A stretch of 64,000 nucleotides of DNA from positions 1 to 64,000 of the forward strand of contig JAVVVI010000005.1 of the NCBI GenBank assembly GCA_036652735.1. Direction: 5' to 3'. Positions 45,016-53,802 of the stretch are shown one piece after another. The position numbers were made by a program, and so were the translations under genes. Position 1 is the first letter of the stretch, and each line of letters begins with the position of its first letter. The notes below the pieces were generated by a model, which ran no database searches, was not told where the DNA came from, and saw only the letters and a list, made by a program, of their open reading frames with translations. This stretch comes from JAGOGN01 sp036652735 (GTDB lineage: Bacteria; Bacillota; Clostridia; Lachnospirales; Lachnospiraceae).

Positions 45016-46686
45016 TTAGAATAAGCCTGTAATTTTACCTTCATCATCTACGTCCATTCCATTTGCAGCCGGTACTTTTGGTAATCCCGGCATTGTCATT
45101 ATATTCCCGGTGACTGCAACAACAAAACCTGCTCCAGCACTTGCATATACATCTCTTACCTGAATGGTAAATCCGGTTGGTCTTCCAAGCTTTGTTTGGT
45201 CATCGGTAAAAGAATACTGCGTCTTTGCCATACAGATTGGGAAGTCTTTCATACCCAGATCTTCGATTTTTTTTAATTCTTTTTCTGCGGAAGGTGCAAA
45301 AGTAACACCATCTGCTCCATATATCTCCGTTGCAATTTTTTCGATTTTTTCTTTCAGTGATAAGCTTAAATCGTAAATTGGTGCAAACTTACTTTCTTTT
45401 TTCGAAAGCGTCTCTAATACTTTTTCTGCCAGCGCAATGCCGCCTTCTCCACCCTTTTCCCATACTTCTGAAAGTGCAAATTCACAATTTCTTTCTTTAC
45501 AGAATTGTTCCACAAATAAATTTTCTTCTTTGGTATCGGTAACAAATGAATTTAAAGTTACAACAACAGGAACACCAAATTTTTGTAAATTCTCGATGTG
45601 CTTTTCAAGATTTACAATTCCTTTTTTCAATGCCTCCAGGTTTGGTTCTGAAAGATCTGCTTTTGCTACTCCTCCATTGTATTTTAACGCACGAATGGTT
45701 GCAACCAGAACTACTGCGTTTGGTTTTAACGAAGCCATTCTACATTTAATATCAAAAAACTTCTCAGCTCCAAGGTCTGCACCAAAACCGGCTTCTGTAA
45801 TAACATAATCCGCAAGCTTCAATGCTGTCTTCGTTGCACGTACACTATTACACCCATGAGCAATATTTGCAAAAGGACCTCCATGAACCAAAGCCGGGGT
45901 ATGCTCTAATGTCTGAATTAAATTTGGCTTCAAAGCATCTTTTAACAATACCGCCATTGCTCCGGTTGCAGAAATATCATCTGCTGTCACCGGCTTACCA
46001 GTAAATGTATATGCAAGAATCATGCGTCCTAATCTATTTTTTAAATCATCTAAATCATCTGCAAGACAAAGTACCGCCATAATCTCTGATGCAACCGTAA
46101 TAACAAAATGATCCTCACGAACCATGCCATCTCCTTTTGCACCCAGTCCAACCACGGTATTGCGAAGCACTCTGTCATTCATATCCAGACAACGTTTCCA
46201 TTTAATTTGTCTTGGATCAATTCCTAGTTCATTTCCCTGCTGGATATGATTATCCAATAATGCGGCACAAAGATTGTTTGCAGAAGTAATGGCATGAAAA
46301 TCTCCTGTAAAATGTAAATTCAAATCTTCCATAGGTACCACTTGTGCATATCCGCCACCTGCTGCGCCACCTTTTATTCCAAAGCAAGGACCTAAGGATG
46401 GTTCTCTTAAGGCAATTATTGCTTTTTTATTTAATTTGGCGAATGCCTGGCCCAAACCAACTGTAGTGGTTGTCTTTCCTTCCCCAGCAGGAGTTGGATT
46501 GATTGCTGTAACCAGAATCAGCTTTCCATCCGGATTATTTTTAGTTTTCTCAATTAATTCATCGGAAATTTTAGCTTTATATTTTCCATATAGTTCAAGG
46601 TCATCTTCAGATATTCCAATTCTGCCTGCTACCTCTCTAATATGTTCCAATTTTGAATCTTGTGCAATTTCAATATCTGTTTTCAT
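45016..46686 (-). CDS. fhs: Formate-tetrahydrofolate ligase
   Basis: Makes 10-formyl-THF from formate, ATP and THF. The 556-residue protein has the family P-loop P-T-P-A-G-E-G-K-T-T (about 65-74) and the E-P-S-L-G-P-C-F-G-I-K-G-G-A-A-G-G-G signature. GGAGG precedes the ATG. It is followed by folD, giving two steps of the one-carbon pathway; in anaerobes this supplies formyl groups for purines and fMet. No tetrahydrofolate riboswitch fits in the 47-bp gap upstream. Confidence 0.97.
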   Translation of the reverse strand: MKTDIEIAQDSKLEHIREVAGRIGISEDDLELYGKYKAKISDELIEKTKNNPDGKLILVTAINPTPAGEGKTTTTVGLGQAFAKLNKKAIIALREPSLGPCFGIKGGAAGGGYAQVVPMEDLNLHFTGDFHAITSANNLCAALLDNHIQQGNELGIDPRQIKWKRCLDMNDRVLRNTVVGLGAKGDGMVREDHFVITVASEIMAVLCLADDLDDLKNRLGRMILAYTFTGKPVTADDISATGAMAVLLKDALKPNLIQTLEHTPALVHGGPFANIAHGCNSVRATKTALKLADYVITEAGFGADLGAEKFFDIKCRMASLKPNAVVLVATIRALKYNGGVAKADLSEPNLEALKKGIVNLEKHIENLQKFGVPVVVTLNSFVTDTKEENLFVEQFCKERNCEFALSEVWEKGGEGGIALAEKVLETLSKKESKFAPIYDLSLSLKEKIEKIATEIYGADGVTFAPSAEKELKKIEDLGMKDFPICMAKTQYSFTDDQTKLGRPTGFTIQVRDVYASAGAGFVVAVTGNIMTMPGLPKVPAANGMDVDDEGKITGLF

Positions 46687-46733
46687 TTCTTTCCCTCCAT
46701 TTTAATCGTTCTTATATAAATTTATCACAACCA

Positions 46734-49166
46734 CTAACATTCATCAATATATTCCTGGAATTCTGTTAGTGTCATTAATACCTTTCTTGGTTTTGTACCT
46801 TCTTCCGGTCCTACTACCCCTGCTTCTTCCAACTGATCCATAATTCTTGCCGCCCGGTTGAATCCGATTTTGAAAATCCGCTGGAGCATTCCAATGGATC
46901 CCTTTTCTTTTTCTATTAAAAATTTCCCGGCTTCACCAAAATAAATATCCCGTTCCTCTTCCATAGCGTTTTTACTTCCGCCAATGGCCACCCCGATTCC
47001 ACCGGATGCAAGTGTATTTAGCTTTTCCTCTAAATCAGAATCAAATTCCGAAGCCGGATGATTTTTTGAGACAAATTCCACAACATCCGCAACCTCTTTA
47101 TCCGAGACAAAGGCACCCTGTACTCTCAGTGGTTTTTGATACCCCTGAGGGTAAAACAACATATCTCCTTTTCCAAGAAGCTTTTCTGCCCCATTCATAT
47201 CTAAAATCGTTCTGGAATCTACTCCACTGGATACTGCAAATGCAACTCTGGATGGCATATTCGCCTTAATCAGACCGGTAATTACATTTACAGAAGGACG
47301 CTGCGTTGCAATAATTAAATGAATCCCCGCTGCCCTTGCTAACTGTGCCAGACGACAAATAGCATCTTCCACATCACCCGGTGCTACCATCATCAAATCT
47401 GCTAATTCATCCACAATAATTACAATCTGTGGCAGATTCAATGCGGCATCCTCTATTCCTTTTTCACGCCGAAGTTTTGCTTCTGCATTAAATCCCTTTA
47501 AATCCCTTACGTTATAATCCGCAAATTTCTGATAGCGTTCGGTCATCTCTGCAACCGCCCAGTGCAATGCGCCCGCTGCTTTTTTCGGATCGGTAACCAC
47601 AGGTATCATCAAGTGTGGAATTCCATTATATACACTCAACTCCACTACTTTGGGGTCTATCATAATTAATTTTACTTCTTCCGGTTTTGCCTTATATAAA
47701 ATACTCATTATAATGGTATTGATACACACGGACTTACCGGAACCTGTCGCTCCTGCAATAAGAACATGCGGCATCTTACCAATATCTGAGACAATCACCT
47801 TGCCACCAATATCTTTTCCGGCAGCAAATGTGATTTTGGATTCCTGGTTCTTGAAAATATCTGTTTCAATTAGGTCCCGGAGCATAACCGTTACGTTTTC
47901 TTTATTTGGAACTTCAATTCCAACCGCTGCTTTTCCGGGAATTGGTGCTTCTATACGAATGTCTGTTGCTGCCAGATTTAATTTAATATCATCTGCCAGA
48001 TTCACAATTCGGTTCACCTTTACCCCTTGTTCCGGCTGTAATTCATATCTTGTTACACTTGGTCCACAGCATACATTGGTAACACTTACCTTCACACCAA
48101 AATTACGTAACGTCTGTTCCAGTTTTATTGCCGTATCCCTTAAATGTGCACTGGTGTCACCTTTTTGCTTGGAATTTCCCTTTTTTAAAAGATGAATCGG
48201 TGGAAATTGGTAATTGGAATCCGGAACAGAATCGCACCGGTTTGACTGTAGCGGAATTTCATTTTCTGCTTCCGGTACTGACTTTGGAACAGCGGAATTC
48301 TTTTTTTCTACCGGATTGGATGGTACTGGCTCTGCTACCCTTTCCATGGGCGCTTCCTCCTCCGGTTGCTGGTGCAGTTGAATCAGATCTGACATATGCT
48401 CTTCAAGAGGCTGCTCCATTTCCGTAATATGAAGCTCACTCATTTCATCTGAACCCGGTTCCGTTTGCCGTTTTAATTTATTGTAAAGAACAACCCCTGC
48501 CTGCTTACAATCTGTTCGTCTTTTCTTGTTCAGATCTTTCTCTTCTTCTCTATGTAATTTTTTCTCTTCCCTGAGTTCACTGCGTTTAACCGCTTCTTCC
48601 TTGGTTGACTCATAAATAACTTTCGATTTTTTTCTCATTCCACTAAAGATGGAGCGTTCCGTAATAAATATAATGGATATAATTAATCCGGCAATTGTAA
48701 CAACATATGCTCCAATTGTACCAAGGTTTGGCTGCAATACTTTCATCATCATGGTTCCCAATACTCCGCCGCCTTTTTTTAAATAAAAGCCCTGATAATA
48801 CCCCGTTTTAATTGAGGTGGCAGTTGTTCCAAATGCCACCATCTCCACAAAAGTGCAAAGAAGGATTAAAAATAAAACCCCAAATGCCACCTTCATCCAT
48901 GCAATCTTATTTTTTCCATTGGATGCAATAAAAAGAGAACCCAAGAATAATAAAACAGGAAATCCATACGCAATTATACCAAAAAGTCCAAAGAAAAAGG
49001 AACTTATAATTCCACCTATTTTACCTCCAACACCAAAATTACTTATAAATAAAAGGACTGAAACGGCTAAGAGTCCAATCAGAACTGCCTCATTCTGCCA
49101 GGAAAGAGACTCCGCTGCCTGCTTCTTCTTCGTTGCTAATTTCTTTTTTTTGACGCCCTGTGCCAT
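46734..49166 (-). CDS. FtsK/SpoIIIE-family DNA translocase
   Basis: Hexameric DNA pump that clears DNA from the septum (FtsK) or moves the chromosome into the forespore (SpoIIIE). The 810-residue protein has four or five membrane segments in the first about 180, a charged linker (about 190-330), and a motor domain with Walker A G-A-T-G-S-G-K-S and Walker B V-I-I-V-D-E-L-A-D. A C-terminal winged-helix gamma domain (F-N-R-A-A-R-I-M-D-Q-L) recognises KOPS/SRS sequences. The adjacent tepA matches the Bacillus tepA-spoIIIE order, favouring SpoIIIE. Confidence 0.94.
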   Translation of the reverse strand: MAQGVKKKKLATKKKQAAESLSWQNEAVLIGLLAVSVLLFISNFGVGGKIGGIISSFFFGLFGIIAYGFPVLLFLGSLFIASNGKNKIAWMKVAFGVLFLILLCTFVEMVAFGTTATSIKTGYYQGFYLKKGGGVLGTMMMKVLQPNLGTIGAYVVTIAGLIISIIFITERSIFSGMRKKSKVIYESTKEEAVKRSELREEKKLHREEEKDLNKKRRTDCKQAGVVLYNKLKRQTEPGSDEMSELHITEMEQPLEEHMSDLIQLHQQPEEEAPMERVAEPVPSNPVEKKNSAVPKSVPEAENEIPLQSNRCDSVPDSNYQFPPIHLLKKGNSKQKGDTSAHLRDTAIKLEQTLRNFGVKVSVTNVCCGPSVTRYELQPEQGVKVNRIVNLADDIKLNLAATDIRIEAPIPGKAAVGIEVPNKENVTVMLRDLIETDIFKNQESKITFAAGKDIGGKVIVSDIGKMPHVLIAGATGSGKSVCINTIIMSILYKAKPEEVKLIMIDPKVVELSVYNGIPHLMIPVVTDPKKAAGALHWAVAEMTERYQKFADYNVRDLKGFNAEAKLRREKGIEDAALNLPQIVIIVDELADLMMVAPGDVEDAICRLAQLARAAGIHLIIATQRPSVNVITGLIKANMPSRVAFAVSSGVDSRTILDMNGAEKLLGKGDMLFYPQGYQKPLRVQGAFVSDKEVADVVEFVSKNHPASEFDSDLEEKLNTLASGGIGVAIGGSKNAMEEERDIYFGEAGKFLIEKEKGSIGMLQRIFKIGFNRAARIMDQLEEAGVVGPEEGTKPRKVLMTLTEFQEYIDEC

Positions 49167-49219
49167 AAAATACCTCCAGCTATTCTATCCGCTCAAATAT
49201 GCTTTCAATTACTTTGGCA

Positions 49220-49248
49220 ATTATAACATATTTTAAAAGAAATGTCAT
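49220..49248 (-). promoter_or_regulatory. SigmaA promoter of the ftsK/spoIIIE gene
   Basis: On the minus strand ATGACA (49243-49248) and a perfect TATAAT (49220-49225) are separated by 17 bp, between the tepA stop and the translocase start. Confidence 0.75.
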
Positions 49249-49266
49249 TCATGAGTCTGTGTTTTC

Positions 49267-49974
49267 CTAGATTTTATTCCCGTTTTCCATTTCTATCATT
49301 TGGTGCAGTTTTTTAAAAGCTTCTGCAATTCCACCCACCTCATTAATGATTCCTTCTGCTACCGCTTCCCGTCCTACTAAAATAGTTCCCATATCTCTTG
49401 TCATGACACCTGTTTCCATCATTAATTTTTCAAATCTTCCTCTTTGAATCAAACTGTGTTCTTCAATAAAAGTAACAATGCGGTCCTGCATTTGTTTGAA
49501 ATAATCAAAGGTCTGGGGGGCACCAAGAATCGTTCCATTCATTCGAACCGGGTGCACTACCATGGTTCCGGATGGCACAATAAAGGAATAATCGGTAGCT
49601 ACTGCCAATGGTGCACCTATGGAGTGGCTTCCTCCCAGAACAAGTGATACCGTTGGAATGCTTAAAGAAGCTATCATTTCAGCAATTGCCAGTCCGGATT
49701 CCACATCCCCGCCTACGGTATTTAAGATTACCATAACGCCCTGAATGTCTTTGTTGTCTTCTATTTCCGCAAGTCTTGGCAGTACATGTTCATATTTTGT
49801 GGTTTTTGTGTTTGGTGATAATACTTCATGACCTTCGATCTCACCTATAATCGATACTAAATGAATCTTATGGTTGTCCTTATTATGATCTAATAAAAGT
49901 TCTCCACTTTTTTCAATTTGTTCTGCTTCTTTCGCCGTATTTTTTTCCGTCTCCATTTTAATTTTATTGTCCAT
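49267..49974 (-). CDS. tepA: ClpP-like translocation-enhancing protein TepA
   Basis: ClpP/crotonase-fold serine protease of 235 residues. The nucleophile is probably Ser118 in G-G-S-H-S-I-G and the His is His141 in V-H-P-V. The charged N-terminal 35 residues are not part of the fold. In Bacillus tepA (ymfB) lies next to spoIIIE and was linked to pre-protein translocation, and the same neighbour is present here. GGAGG precedes the ATG. A terminator lies between it and yebC. Confidence 0.85.
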   Translation of the reverse strand: MDNKIKMETEKNTAKEAEQIEKSGELLLDHNKDNHKIHLVSIIGEIEGHEVLSPNTKTTKYEHVLPRLAEIEDNKDIQGVMVILNTVGGDVESGLAIAEMIASLSIPTVSLVLGGSHSIGAPLAVATDYSFIVPSGTMVVHPVRMNGTILGAPQTFDYFKQMQDRIVTFIEEHSLIQRGRFEKLMMETGVMTRDMGTILVGREAVAEGIINEVGGIAEAFKKLHQMIEMENGNKI

Positions 49975-49995
49975 AATTCCTCCATTTTAAGTTAT

Positions 49996-50024
49996 AAAAA
50001 AAAGAATCCCATTTGTAGGATTCT
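49996..50024 (-). terminator. Terminator of yebC
   Basis: Minus-strand hairpin with a 7-bp stem (AGAATCC/GGATTCT) and an 8-nt loop, followed by eight T. The stem is short, so some read-through into tepA, which has no obvious promoter of its own, is likely. Confidence 0.75.
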
Positions 50025-50069
50025 CTTTTACTTTAGTTTGTTCTGATTCTATCGTTTTATACAATTAAT

Positions 50070-50798
50070 TTATTCTTCCCAATTATGGTACACTTGCTGA
50101 ACGTCATCATCCAGATCTAATAAATCCAACGTTTTTTGAATATTGCGAATATCCTGTTCCTGGGTAAGCTCCACATAAGTTTGTGGAATCATGGTCACTT
50201 CCGCTCCCGCCATCACAATATTTTCTTTCTCAAATGCTTCTCGTACCATACTAAAGTCTTCCGGTGAAGTTACAATTTCATAACTGTCCTCTTCTTCGGC
50301 AAAATCTTCCGCACCTGCATCTAAGGCAAACATCATTAATTCATCCGCATCTTTATCGCAGTCTTCTTTGGCAATAATAATCTGTCCTTTTTTATCAAAC
50401 ATAAAGGATACACAACCCTGGGTTCCAACATTACCATTTCCTTTGGTAAATGCACTTCTTACATTTGCAGCGGTTCTATTTTTATTATCGGTTAAGGCAT
50501 CCACAATAATTGCGGTTCCATTTGGTCCATAGCCTTCATAGGATACATATTCATAGTTAACAGAACCTGCATCTCCTGCAGCTTTTTTTATTCCGCGCTC
50601 TATCGTATCATTTGGAACATTGCTGGCTTTTGCTTTTGCAATAACATCTCTTAATTTACTGTTATTTACCGGATCCGCGCCACCATCCTTTACTGCAACT
50701 GCTATTTCTCTTCCAATAATTGTAAATATTTTTCCCTTTGCCGAATCATTTCTCTCTTTCTTATGTTTAATGTTGGCAAACTTGGAATGTCCTGACAT
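50070..50798 (-). CDS. yebC: YebC/PmpR-family protein
   Basis: A 242-residue protein with the strongly conserved N-terminus M-S-G-H-S-K-F-A-N-I-K-H-K-K and the G-G-A-D-P motif. The family was long annotated as transcription regulators, and recent work on homologues links it to translation of difficult sequences such as proline stretches. It starts 18 bases after the CorC gene and has its own terminator. Confidence 0.93.
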   Translation of the reverse strand: MSGHSKFANIKHKKERNDSAKGKIFTIIGREIAVAVKDGGADPVNNSKLRDVIAKAKASNVPNDTIERGIKKAAGDAGSVNYEYVSYEGYGPNGTAIIVDALTDNKNRTAANVRSAFTKGNGNVGTQGCVSFMFDKKGQIIIAKEDCDKDADELMMFALDAGAEDFAEEEDSYEIVTSPEDFSMVREAFEKENIVMAGAEVTMIPQTYVELTQEQDIRNIQKTLDLLDLDDDVQQVYHNWEE

Positions 50799-50816
50799 AC
50801 CTGCTCCTCTTTTCTC

Positions 50817-52121
50817 TTAATCTGTAGTTTGATTTTTTGATTGTTCCTGAAAATCAACTTCCATTTTATTTTCATCGGTCTCTTTCATCTTTGTAACATG
50901 AACCGTTTGAATCATTTTATTTTCAACACTGACAACTTTAAAATTATATCCGGATACCGGAACCTCATATTGCATTCCATCCTTGGGAATGGTATCAATT
51001 TCAGAAATCAGGAATCCATTTAACGTATCAAAGTCTTCCGGTTCAAACGCAATCCCCAATTCGTCCTGTATATCCTCCAATGGAGTCATACCACTCATAG
51101 TATAACTACCATCTGCTTCTTTTACAAACATGGTTTCATCTTCGTCATATTCGTCCATAATATTGCCAACAATTTCTTCCAGAATATCTTCCATGGTTAC
51201 CAGTCCCGTTGTTTGACCATATTCATCCACAACAATGACCATATGACTTTTTGTTAATTGCATGGACTGAAACAACGCACTGATATTTCTTGTCTCAGGA
51301 ATAAAATCAATCCCTCTTACAAGTCCCTCAATGTCTTTGATCTTTCTGTCATAAATTCCATCCTGTCTGCTGAGTAACATCACATCTTTGATATGTACTA
51401 CACCAATAATATTATCCACATCTTCAAGGAACACAGGGAATCTTGAATTGTTCCCCTGAAGCATATCATCCATTGCCTGACAAAAGGTTTCATCTGCTGA
51501 CAGCATGTCCATATTTTTCCTGTGTGTCATAATATCCTGTGCTTCTTTATCACCAAATTCAAAAATATTGGTAATCATCTCCGCTTCATTGGCTTTTAGT
51601 ACACCATGTTCATGTCCTTCATTAACCATTGATATAATTTCTTCTTCTGTAACATCATCCGTATTTAAGTTGGGATCCACTCCAAAAATCCTTGCAATCT
51701 GATTTGCCAGAATATCTGCAATTCCTAAAATCGGTGTAAAAATAACAGACATAAAATGAACCATCGGTGTGAATATTTTTTCACATTGTTTCTCTTTTGC
51801 ACCTGCAATTTTTTGTCCCGTAAAAATACTAATGGTACACAAAAGCAATACGATTAAAATCAAGCAAATATAAATGCCCAGGAACATCCAAATTGAGATT
51901 CCTTTCTGAAAAAAAGATTCCATTATAATTCCTGCAAATAAATCAATCTCGTACACTCCAATGATAAGACTCAGTAAGCTTAATAATACTTGTGCCGTTT
52001 TTGAATTTTTTTCAGTTGCATGATCCTCCACTGCTTTTCGATAGGCTGCTATCATTCCTGTTACAATAATTAATACTACAAAAACACTAATCCCTATAAT
52101 GGGACTCCCGACGTCGTCCAT
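50817..52121 (-). CDS. CNNM/CorC-type membrane protein with CBS domains
   Basis: The 434-residue protein has three or four membrane segments (about 6-150, a partly degenerate CNNM domain), paired CBS domains (about 200-325) with I-M-T-H-R and G-L-V-T-M-E-D-I-L-E-E-I-V-G, and a C-terminal CorC_HlyC domain (about 345-415). Relatives transport or sense magnesium or other divalent cations; the old name hemolysin is misleading. Promoter at 52190-52218; yebC follows by 18 bases. Confidence 0.88.
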   Translation of the reverse strand: MDDVGSPIIGISVFVVLIIVTGMIAAYRKAVEDHATEKNSKTAQVLLSLLSLIIGVYEIDLFAGIIMESFFQKGISIWMFLGIYICLILIVLLLCTISIFTGQKIAGAKEKQCEKIFTPMVHFMSVIFTPILGIADILANQIARIFGVDPNLNTDDVTEEEIISMVNEGHEHGVLKANEAEMITNIFEFGDKEAQDIMTHRKNMDMLSADETFCQAMDDMLQGNNSRFPVFLEDVDNIIGVVHIKDVMLLSRQDGIYDRKIKDIEGLVRGIDFIPETRNISALFQSMQLTKSHMVIVVDEYGQTTGLVTMEDILEEIVGNIMDEYDEDETMFVKEADGSYTMSGMTPLEDIQDELGIAFEPEDFDTLNGFLISEIDTIPKDGMQYEVPVSGYNFKVVSVENKMIQTVHVTKMKETDENKMEVDFQEQSKNQTTD

Positions 52122-52189
52122 TTCTTTTTCTTCTTCCTTTCTCTGTTGTACCTTATTTTAAGGCATTTATCCGTCCACAGACCACTTGC

Positions 52190-52218
52190 AATATACCATT
52201 TTACAGATAATCCGTCAA
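52190..52218 (-). promoter_or_regulatory. SigmaA promoter of the CorC-type gene
   Basis: On the minus strand TTGACG (52213-52218) and TATATT (52190-52195) are separated by 17 bp, directly after the mazF stop codon. This separates the CorC-yebC unit from the alr-mazF operon. Confidence 0.78.
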
Positions 52219-52219
52219 G

Positions 52220-52567
52220 TTATGTATATAAGTCCAGGCTAATCTCCAGTGCTTTTTCAACTTTCATCATAATATCATGGTCTAAATGACATACTTTGTC
52301 TTTTAAACGCTGTTTGTCAATGGTTCTAAGTTGTTCCAACAAAATCACAGAATCTTTTTCCATTGCAAACCGCCTGCTGTCAAGTTCTACATGTGTTGGT
52401 AGTTTTGCTTTGTTCATCCTTGATGTAATTGCAGCACAGATAACGGTTGGACTGTGTTTGTTACCAATATCATTCTGTATAATAAGTACCGGTCGTATTC
52501 CACCCTGTTCAGAACCAATTACCGGTCTTAAATCTGCGTAAAAAATATCTCCTCTTTTAATTACCAT
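52220..52567 (-). CDS. ndoA: MazF/EndoA-type endoribonuclease toxin
   Basis: mRNA interferase of 115 residues with the MazF core: R-G-D-I-F-Y-A-D-L near the start, catalytic Arg25 (G-I-R-P-V-L-I-I) and Thr48 (A-A-I-T-S-R), as in Bacillus EndoA. The location after alr matches Bacillus alr-ndoAI-ndoA, but the antitoxin gene ndoAI is missing: the 68-bp gap to alr holds no open frame. GGGAGTGTAGG lies upstream of the ATG. The toxin looks intact. Confidence 0.9.
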   Translation of the reverse strand: MVIKRGDIFYADLRPVIGSEQGGIRPVLIIQNDIGNKHSPTVICAAITSRMNKAKLPTHVELDSRRFAMEKDSVILLEQLRTIDKQRLKDKVCHLDHDIMMKVEKALEISLDLYT

Positions 52568-52635
52568 TATTCCTACACTCCCGAAAAATTTACTTCTCCC
52601 TAATTATTCCCATTTTCCGTTCGTGTATTCAATTT

Positions 52636-53802
52636 CTATTCATCAAATGTATCTATTGTTTCCACTACCTGATTATTTTTTAAATATACTCTTGGTATTC
52701 GTTTTCCCAAATCACAGATAAATTCATATACAAATCGGCCGGAGAGCTCACTAAGCTCTTCTACCCCAAGAAATTCCTCTTTGTCAAAACCAAATAAGGT
52801 GACCTCATCACCTTCCTTTACGCCCTCAATTCCGGTTACATCCACCATAAACTGATCCATGCAGACTTTACCCCGAATCGGTGCTCTTTGACCATGAATC
52901 AATACATACCCCTTATTGGACAAACTACTTGGATAGCCATCTCCATATCCCACCGGAATGGTTGCAATCCATTCATCCTCCGGAAGAACATAGGTTGCAC
53001 CATAACTAACACTCTCACCCTTTGCAACTTTTTTCAAATAAATAATTGTGCTTTTTAATTCCATTGCAGGTATGAGTGCAGTCTTTCTTGACACTTCTTT
53101 GGATGGATATAACCCATATAATGAAATCCCGGCACGAACCAGATCCATTTGTGCATCTTCAAGATCTAAAAGCCCTGCGCTATTGGCACAATGCTTTAAT
53201 GGGATGTTGATTCCTTCTGTTTCCAAACGATCAATAATATCTTGATATTTTGCAATCTGACCATAAGAATAGGTTTTATTTTCTTCATCGGATTTTACGA
53301 AATGCGTAAAGATTCCTTCGATTTCTAAATTTGGCAAACGATAAATCTTCATAATATCTGCAATCGTCTGTTCGCAAATTGGTAGCCCCAGACGATTCAT
53401 TCCGGTATCAATTTTAATATGAATTTGAATCATTTTTTTCTGTCGAACCGCTTCTGCGGATAATTCTTCTGCCATTTGATACTTGTAAATATTTGGTCGA
53501 AACCCTTCTCTTACAATGGTTTCATATTGTTCCGGAAAACTGTGTCCTAAAATCAGTACCGGTTTTTTCAGATTATGTCTTCTTAAAATGCAGGCTTCCT
53601 CTACGGTTGCTGTTGCATAGCCCCAGACAAAATCCATCTGTTCTAATTCTTTTCCAATGGGAATTGCGCCATGACCATAGCCATCGGTCTTAATTACTCC
53701 CACAATTTTGGTACCTGTTTGGATTGTATTTTTAATTTCCATTAAATTGTTGCAAATTGCATCTAAATTCACCGATGCATACACTCTGGAATATTTTTTC
53801 AT
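52636..53802 (-). CDS. alr: Alanine racemase
   Basis: Makes D-alanine for peptidoglycan. In the 388-residue enzyme the PLP lysine is Lys38 (V-I-K-T-D-G-Y-G-H-G) and the second catalytic base is Tyr267 (S-Y-G-A-T-Y). It overlaps nnrDE by 4 bases (ATGA). AAGGAG precedes the ATG. Its product is used by the D-Ala-D-Ala pathway that the carboxypeptidase DacA later trims. Confidence 0.97.
   Translation of the reverse strand: MKKYSRVYASVNLDAICNNLMEIKNTIQTGTKIVGVIKTDGYGHGAIPIGKELEQMDFVWGYATATVEEACILRRHNLKKPVLILGHSFPEQYETIVREGFRPNIYKYQMAEELSAEAVRQKKMIQIHIKIDTGMNRLGLPICEQTIADIMKIYRLPNLEIEGIFTHFVKSDEENKTYSYGQIAKYQDIIDRLETEGINIPLKHCANSAGLLDLEDAQMDLVRAGISLYGLYPSKEVSRKTALIPAMELKSTIIYLKKVAKGESVSYGATYVLPEDEWIATIPVGYGDGYPSSLSNKGYVLIHGQRAPIRGKVCMDQFMVDVTGIEGVKEGDEVTLFGFDKEEFLGVEELSELSGRFVYEFICDLGKRIPRVYLKNNQVVETIDTFDE

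Noticed and set aside
46687..46733. Tetrahydrofolate riboswitch upstream of fhs
   Set aside because: Only 47 bases are available and no conserved riboswitch core is visible.
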